From positions 868,001 to 932,000 of the forward strand of contig NEEC01000004.1 in assembly GCA_002189035.1 (NCBI GenBank): a stretch of DNA of 64,000 bases, read 5' to 3'. Below the pieces are notes generated by a model that was not told the DNA's origin, did not search any database, and was given only the letters and a program-made list of their open reading frames with translations. This stretch comes from Utricularia gibba. Its lineage: Eukaryota > Streptophyta > Magnoliopsida > Lamiales > Lentibulariaceae. Made by a program: the position numbers and the translations under genes. Position 1 is the first letter of the stretch; every line of letters starts with the position of its first letter. Shown piece after piece: positions 57,498 to 64,000 of this stretch.

Positions 57498-60400
57498 ATG
57501 CTGCGGTTTCATAGTTCGGGGCCATTCATTTCATCAAGGAATCAAGAATCAAGCTGGGGATCTTCTATCCGGACTAGGTGCGTTTTTCTTTTCCAGATAT
57601 CATGGTTTCGTATAAAAATATTAAATCTTTAGTTCTGTGGCCATTTTGTTACTAGTTGAATGCAGCTGATGGATATGAGGTTGTCTTGATATCTATGTCA
57701 AAATGCTGTAATGATTTGCAGGCATTCATGGCGATGTGTGCTGAATTCAACCTTCCTCTTTCATAGGATGATATTATCAGGACGAGGCGAGTCACAATCC
57801 ATTTTAATTATGCTTCAATGATCCTAAGAACTGGTGAAGTTTATATTTGTAAAAACACTGTTAACTCATTCAGGTACGGAAAACCTTATCTAGTTTGTGT
57901 GGTAGCATGAGACACGAGCTTGATCTTTTTTTTTTCCATGTTTTTTTAGAATATTAATTTAATGATAACGTTGTTTCAGTAGATTCTATGGCGATTTCAA
58001 GAATGGCGTGGAGGACTACAGAGACTAGCATGAAGATTACTAGTTGTTTCCATCTGAATTCTTGTTCACGGAAGATAGGTTCAGCAAAATGTTTTCAGGT
58101 GCATACCCTCTAGTTTTTGGTTGTATTACAAGAAACAATACTGAGGTTTCTTGAATCCTGAGGTCTGTCGTGCTGCTTCACGTGTTCTGTGTCAAATTCT
58201 TGAAAACCAACTACAACTTTTCTTGAAGTCCCTGCAAAAATCTTTGAATTCTGAAACAGGATGCTAATTTGGGTGGCTATCATTCACAAAATTCGTGCCA
58301 TTTGATCTTAAATTCTGCAGGGACGTGAAGCTAAAAGTATTATTTCAGTCTTCATCCCTTATACTCTAGCGAGAGTTTTAGGCGTATGTCACAAGCAACC
58401 ATTCGCAGCTTCATATTCACCTTTTGCATGCATTTCTAGTTCCTTGAGTAAACCATTGCCCCTCCAATTGGATGTTTCATTACCTCTAATCCACGATATC
58501 AAATGGAGTTTGGCTCGGGTGTTTTATTTATTTAACATGCAACTTGACAGAAATATATCCACGTAAGATAGCAATGCTTTGGTTTCCATGTGCTTACCGT
58601 TCCTTGACATTTTTTTGAGTTCTTAAGCAGTAGAATCATGCAGGTTCTTTATTGTTCTCCTTGCAGCATGCTTCTCCTTTGTATTTATTGGTGGCATACT
58701 TTTCTACAAGTTCAGGTGAAAACATCAGCCGTATTTATTTTCTAGTCATTCGCTTTCTTCATATGTCTCTCCTTCCCCTCTCCTAGAATTGATGCGTTCT
58801 AGCTGACACACACTATTTAATGTGGAGTACAGGGGTAAACGCCAATCACTTGAGGATTGTTTTTGGGAAGCTTGGGCATGTCTTTGTTCATCCTCGACAC
58901 ATCTGAAAGTATGGATTCTCTTAATCATTTCTTTACTGTTGCAACGTAAAAATTGTTTTATTGTTACTGATCTGCAAAATTGGATGATATAATATGCAGC
59001 AAAGAACTCGAACTGAACGCATTATTGGCTTCATTCTTGCCATATGGGGCATACTCTTCTACTCTCGCCTGCTTAGCACAATGACTGAACAATTGAGGGT
59101 ATACTTTTGAAGATGGAATTCTATTTCAAGTTAAATTGGCATGCCTTATTAACATTTCAGCAGAATAACATGCATAGGCTCAGAGAGGATGCAGAAATGC
59201 ATGTTCTGGAAGCAGACCACATAATTGTTTGTGGAGTGACTTCGCAGCTCAGCTTTGTGTTGAAACAGCTAAATAAGTACCATGAATTTTCTATTCGCTT
59301 GGGCACTGCCAATGCAAGGTCTATTCTTTTTAGTTTCTATGCACACTTTCATAAGATGGCTGTAAAGGATCATACATATTTGCAGGAGACAGAGAGTGCT
59401 TCTTTTGTCTGACATTCCACGGAAACAAATGGATAAAGTTGTGGATAGCATAGCTAAAGATCTAAATTCAATTGATGTTCTCACCAAAAGGTTACTGATA
59501 TGTTTCTTTTTAGTAGTTCCAAGTTTCTTGAGGTTCCTTCATGTTTAGCCTCGTTTCTTCATGGGAGCTCTTATCTTTGTCTTAATATTAAGGTAAAAGG
59601 TAAAGTATTCAGAGAGACTGGTAGAGAAATACTTTGAAGCCACAATTTAGTGGCATAAAATCCCTCACTTTTGATGCATCTGATAATGCAGCTGTAGCTT
59701 GAGTTCAACAAAATCATTTCAAAGGGCTGCAGCTGATAAAGCACGTGCTATAATCATATTGCCAACAAAGCATAACCGGTGAGAATATGTGTGGGACATC
59801 AATATGCGATTTAGAATAGACACTGGCGCGTCATTTTACCCATTTTCATTTATGCCTGCTAATCATGCCATTTCTGGAGTTTTGCAGCTTGCTTTCATGT
59901 GGTTTCATAATGTAGATATCAAATAATCTAAACATGTGCAGTCATGTTGACCCCATATCTGGATGTTCTTTTCAATAAATTTTTCGAGGTACGAAGCTGA
60001 CTCGGATGCCTATGTATCTGTTCTAGCTCTCCAGTCCCTTCCAATGATGACCTTTATACCTACAGTTGTGGAGGTACTGTAAGAGAATGTCCTCTCCACA
60101 CAACCCTATCTCCTTCCATCCGATACTGTCTCCTTTCTGAATGTAGGTTTCAAGTTTAAGTTCATGTGATCTGTTAAAATCAGTATCAGGCTTGAAAGTC
60201 GAGCCTGTGATAAATGCGGCACCAAAATTATTTGTTCAATGTTCTCGGAAAAAAGAGCTCATATCTATATACAAGCACCTGCTTAATTATCGAAGTACAT
60301 CTTATCTCTCCTGTTGTTTTATCTCAAGTGATTATATTCTTTTTTATCAATGCTCTCCCTTTGATCATGTGATTCTTTTGACATGGCAGAAAATGTGTTC

Positions 60401-62516
60401 AATCTCTGCAGTTTTCCTCATTTTCATGGATTAAGTTATGGACAGCTGAGACTTGGATTCCAGGAGGTAAAAAAAGCCCACTAATAAAATTGTCCACCTG
60501 AGTTTTCTCATATAACTGTTTTGTATCCTGAAATTTCTTCAGGCTGTAGTCTGTGGGCTTTTTAGAGGTGGAAAGATATACTTTCGCCCAAATGACGAAG
60601 AAGTATTGACGAAAAATGATAAAGTATGTCCATGCTATTATCTAACAGAGTTGGATTTTTATTGGAAAATACTCTCTTTTGCTATTCTCTTCCATGCCGC
60701 GGTATTCTAGTAACTTTTATATTCCATTTTCACACCTATTAATAAAGTTTTACACTTGAAATGGCAGGCTTTATTCATTTCATCGATGCAGGGGATGAAG
60801 AAGCCAGAGCCCTTCTTCCATCTGGATGCTGAAGATAGTGATAACTCAACGAATAGTGTTAATGATTTTAGAAAAAGCATGGAATCTCTGAATCGAGGCC
60901 ATGGAGTTGCACATCAGGGTTTGGAGAACACAGTGAGAACACCTGAAATATATGCTTTTGAATATCTGGTATACCAGTTCATTCCTATTTTCGCCCATGT
61001 TAATGCATCAAATGCTTTGGGCATCTTCGTGCAGTCTACTAACCTTTCAGCCCCAGAGGAGCACATTCTAGTGCTGGGTTGGCGTCCTGACATGTTGGAA
61101 ATGATAGAAGAATATGACAAGCACCTGGGTCCTGGAAGCACTGTGGTATGGTACATACCTCTGTTTGTGCCTAATGGATATTTTAGTTTTCTCTCTATGT
61201 ATTGATGTATGAATGCAGGATGTCTTGTCGGATGTCCCACTAGATAAAAGACATAAGATGAACAAAAATGCTAGTCGGATAAAGCTCCAAAACATTGAAG
61301 TTTTTCACAAGGTGAAAGTTTAGAAGTGACATTCCAATTGGGAAATTTATAGGTTTGTGTACTTTCGCCTTCATCTTACTAGTTCTGTTTTTTTTTTTTT
61401 TCCCTTAGATTGGAAATCCAATGGAATATGATGTTTTAGAGGAAATCATTCTTAACCATAAAAGTTCCTTCAAGAAACAGGGTGTTTCATTTTCAATTGC
61501 TGCAATATGTGATGAATATTGGCGTGATGGAGGTAAAATTGGATTTGAATATGATTTACCACAATATGGTTCCGATCTAACTCCCTTTCTCTTCACTTCA
61601 AGATCTATCAAGAGGTGACAAAAACTCAGTGTACGCACTTCATCTCGCTGAAAGCATCTGTAACATGGAATAAAGGTGCTCTTTGGTCACTCAATTTTAA
61701 TTATTGCTTCTCATTATATTTCTCCTATTCTTTTTAAATGGACTAAGAGTACCCACAGGTCCATAATCTTGTTGCTGAAATTGTGAATTCAAAGTTCGGA
61801 AAACAGGTTTTGCTCTTGCTTATATTGCTTCCTGAAAGAATCTGCTCATCTAAAACACTCTCTCTATGTACTGTACTTGCTGGTATGAATCTCCTCCCTC
61901 CTACAGCTTTCACGGATCAGATCGTCCTTTGTGTATATAGCGCCTGAGGAAATAATGAGCCTTGTGACAGCTCAAGGTGTGTTCTGCTATTGACATATTG
62001 GCATTTGCCTTTTGACAGAAACTTGATTTCTCTGCACATTAGTGGCAGAAAACAGTGAACTCAATGCAGTTTGGAAAGATATCCTGAGCGCAGATGGGAA
62101 TGAAATATGTGTGAAGGTGAAACCTTGCGCGCACTACTACTCTCTGGTCTTTTTTAAGCTTCACATCCGCATGCGTCGCCATGCTCCTCTGCGAAATCAT
62201 CGACATCTTCTGTTTCTGACAGGACATCAACCGTTACATGGAACCAGGGGAGAGTCCTTCGTTCAGGGAATTATCCGAGAGAGCACATCTTCTTGGGGAA
62301 GTCGCTATTGGTTACATAAAGAACAGCAAGACGGTCTGCTCTGTATCTTCTTCCCTTTTTTTCTGCTGGATGCGCTGATCACCCTCATGGTTACATGACG
62401 CTGTTGCGCCGCCGCAGGTTATCAACCCGTCTCCGAAATCGGATCCCCTGATCCTCGATCCCGCCGGTGACGATGCACTGATCGTGATATCCGACCCTCA
62501 ATTTCAAGTGATTTGA
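57498..62516 (+). CDS. POLLUX-like plastid-envelope ion channel (PEC1/PEC2 family), apparent 1-nt deletion
   Basis: Exons from 58321 on are phase-checked: 58321-58562, 58644-58715, 58833-58908, 59000-59098, 59161-59318, 59386-59490, 59692-59778, 59989-60073, 60147-60294, 60390-60466, 60543-60623, 60768-60968, 61035-61145, 61219-61311, 61409-61532, 61603-61675, 61759-61806, 61907-61976, 62043-62116, 62223-62333 and 62418-62516. The 5' exons are 57498-57577, about 57722 onward, and 57980-58098; their joins are uncertain. Domains: probable transit peptide, membrane segment [20 protein letters not shown], pore segment [20 protein letters not shown], then tandem RCK-like domains ([66 protein letters not shown]). 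Arabidopsis PEC1/PEC2 are K+-permeable channels of the plastid envelope involved in stromal calcium responses. Near 61671 ICNME meets a stop although the next exon ([16 protein letters not shown]) is in phase if one A is added. Confidence 0.9.
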
Positions 62517-63070
62517 TAATAAAAAGTAGAAGAAACCTGCATCTAAATTTACCAAAATAAAAATTATTTTCATTAATAGTATTGTTTTTACTTTTTAATC
62601 CTTTTTAATTAATTTTCTTATTTACAATATTTACAACAAATAAAAAATACATGATACTCGAAAGTGTAGAGTCCAATTGTAGTTTAATCCTTTTTTTAAT
62701 TTTTCTCATTAAAATTTGTTTAATATATAGATTCTGAATATACCTGTTTAAAATAATGTTATTTTTGGTAGATGTATTACTTTACAAATTGAATTGTTTA
62801 GTAAAATTCACTTATAATATAAATTTTGAAATACTTAACAATAAATTTATAAAAAAAATCATATGTAATTATATTAGTCCATCAAACATATATTATTATT
62901 AACATATAAATATTTAAACTGTTAAATCAAAGTATTAAATATTCCCAAAAGATAGATAGCGAATGACTGCTGATTATGAGCCCATTGTGTTTACTGTTTT
63001 GTTATTGACCATCATGGATCGCTTAATTGGTCGATCTGTTGGTTTCGATCAATTAATCGGAAATAATTCA

Positions 63071-63110
<40 letters not shown>

Positions 63111-64000
63111 TCATATTTTGATATTTATTTATACCTATGAATTCGGCGGAAAATCCTTGGGACCATTATTTATTTATTTACGGATGGTTGGAATATGTAC
63201 GTGGGTAACCCAATTTGGCAACACTGTCCATATTTAATTCCACATTGAAATTCTAAGTATAAATTTTAGTATTTGTAAAACTATGTTTATGTATATGATT
63301 TTTTTTAATAAAATCAATTATAATTATTTTTTTCATTTATTATATATACACATATTATTTTCAATATATCTTTGCGAATCATATTTTTCCTCATAAGGTA
63401 ACACATATTTATGTAATTAAATACATAAAATAAAAGAATAGTAGCGATTCATCATAAAAAAGGCGATCAAGTTAATGCTGACACAAGTTGGTATCTTTGT
63501 TTTTCTTGAATGTGACAAGTTGGTATCATCTGATGCACGTTATGAGATTCCAAGAAGCCAATAGAAAAAAGAGGAAACTCCAAAGGTCCTATCGGGAACA
63601 GCCACGTTACCTGAAGACCAAGAAAAGCAATTTAATGAAAACAGAGGAAGGAAACAGTACTCCCGCTGTTGCTGATAAACACTAGACGATCGGAGAAGTA
63701 TGGTCAAGCACCTTCCCCTGTCCACCCAATGCAGCGAAATAAATCCGTGGGCATTCCCTACTCCATCGCCCCTCTCAATAAATGGAAACTGTCCCACTTC
63801 AACTATTCCCCACTTGGAACACTACAGTGCCTGCGCCAGCCTCAGACCGGTCGGCATGAGCGAGCTGCTGTGCCTGGGTGCGGTGATTCCGGTGCCCAAT
63901 GTGTCCCTGGTGGGGTGATTCAATTACAGACGCCTTATTTGATCGCCCTGAATAGAGAGCAGTGCCCCAGCAGGCTGATCAATGATACGCCTGCCTGTCT
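62517..64000. other. channel gene 3' UTR and AT-rich spacer to window edge
   Basis: AT-rich sequence. The last ~500 bp (63480-64000) are less AT-rich with a few open frames on both strands, possibly the edge of a neighbouring gene, but nothing is recognisable. Confidence 0.4.
63079..63105. repeat. (TA)n microsatellite
   Basis: About 13 uninterrupted TA units in AT-rich sequence. Confidence 0.95.

Noticed and set aside
63488-63918. Open frames near the right edge, considered as an exon of a next gene
   Set aside because: No family signature or convincing splice sites; the window ends before this can be judged.

Overview
The window is nuclear DNA from a flowering plant, most likely a eudicot. 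Evidence: GT-AG spliced genes with short introns, plant-only families (PLS-type PPR, IQD, EPFL, DUF688, DUF506, CVP2/CVL1-type 5PTase, POLLUX-like plastid channel), a Pol III U6 snRNA with the plant USE/TATA promoter, and AT-rich spacers. I found 18 protein-coding genes and three small RNA genes. No transposase or reverse transcriptase is recognisable.

Layout, left to right: PPR protein (-), WD40 protein (+), tRNA-Gly(CCC) (+), alpha/beta hydrolase (+), DUF688 protein (-), TAP46 (+), then U4 snRNA (-) and U6 snRNA (+) back to back, CVP2/CVL1-like inositol polyphosphate 5-phosphatase (-), Raf-like kinase (-), XRI1-like (-), a 2.9 kb AT-rich spacer, TSO1/CPP CXC protein (+), ribosomal protein eS1/RPS3A (-), IQ67-domain protein (-), an AT-rich spacer with a 156-bp tandem repeat, RNA polymerase III subunit RPC9 (+), TREX-2 subunit THP1 (+), EPFL peptide (-), AILP1/TSJT1-like protein (+), DUF506 protein (+), GDP-mannose 3,5-epimerase (-), and a PEC1/PEC2-type plastid-envelope channel (+), followed by AT-rich sequence.

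These are mostly unrelated housekeeping and developmental genes. The clearest functional pairing is U4 with U6, the two RNAs that base-pair in the U4/U6 di-snRNP: they are divergently transcribed about 0.6 kb apart, U4 with Pol II-type and U6 with Pol III-type USE-TATA spacing. RPC9 and THP1 lie in tandem but act in different complexes.

A second window-wide observation is that several otherwise intact conserved genes (WD40, 5PTase, CXC, AILP1, PEC channel) each carry one apparent single-base deletion inside a conserved exon. This looks more like residual indel error in the assembly than real pseudogenisation, and it affects any automatic annotation.

Exon coordinates were worked out by hand from splice consensus, reading phase and remembered family sequences; none has been checked against transcripts.
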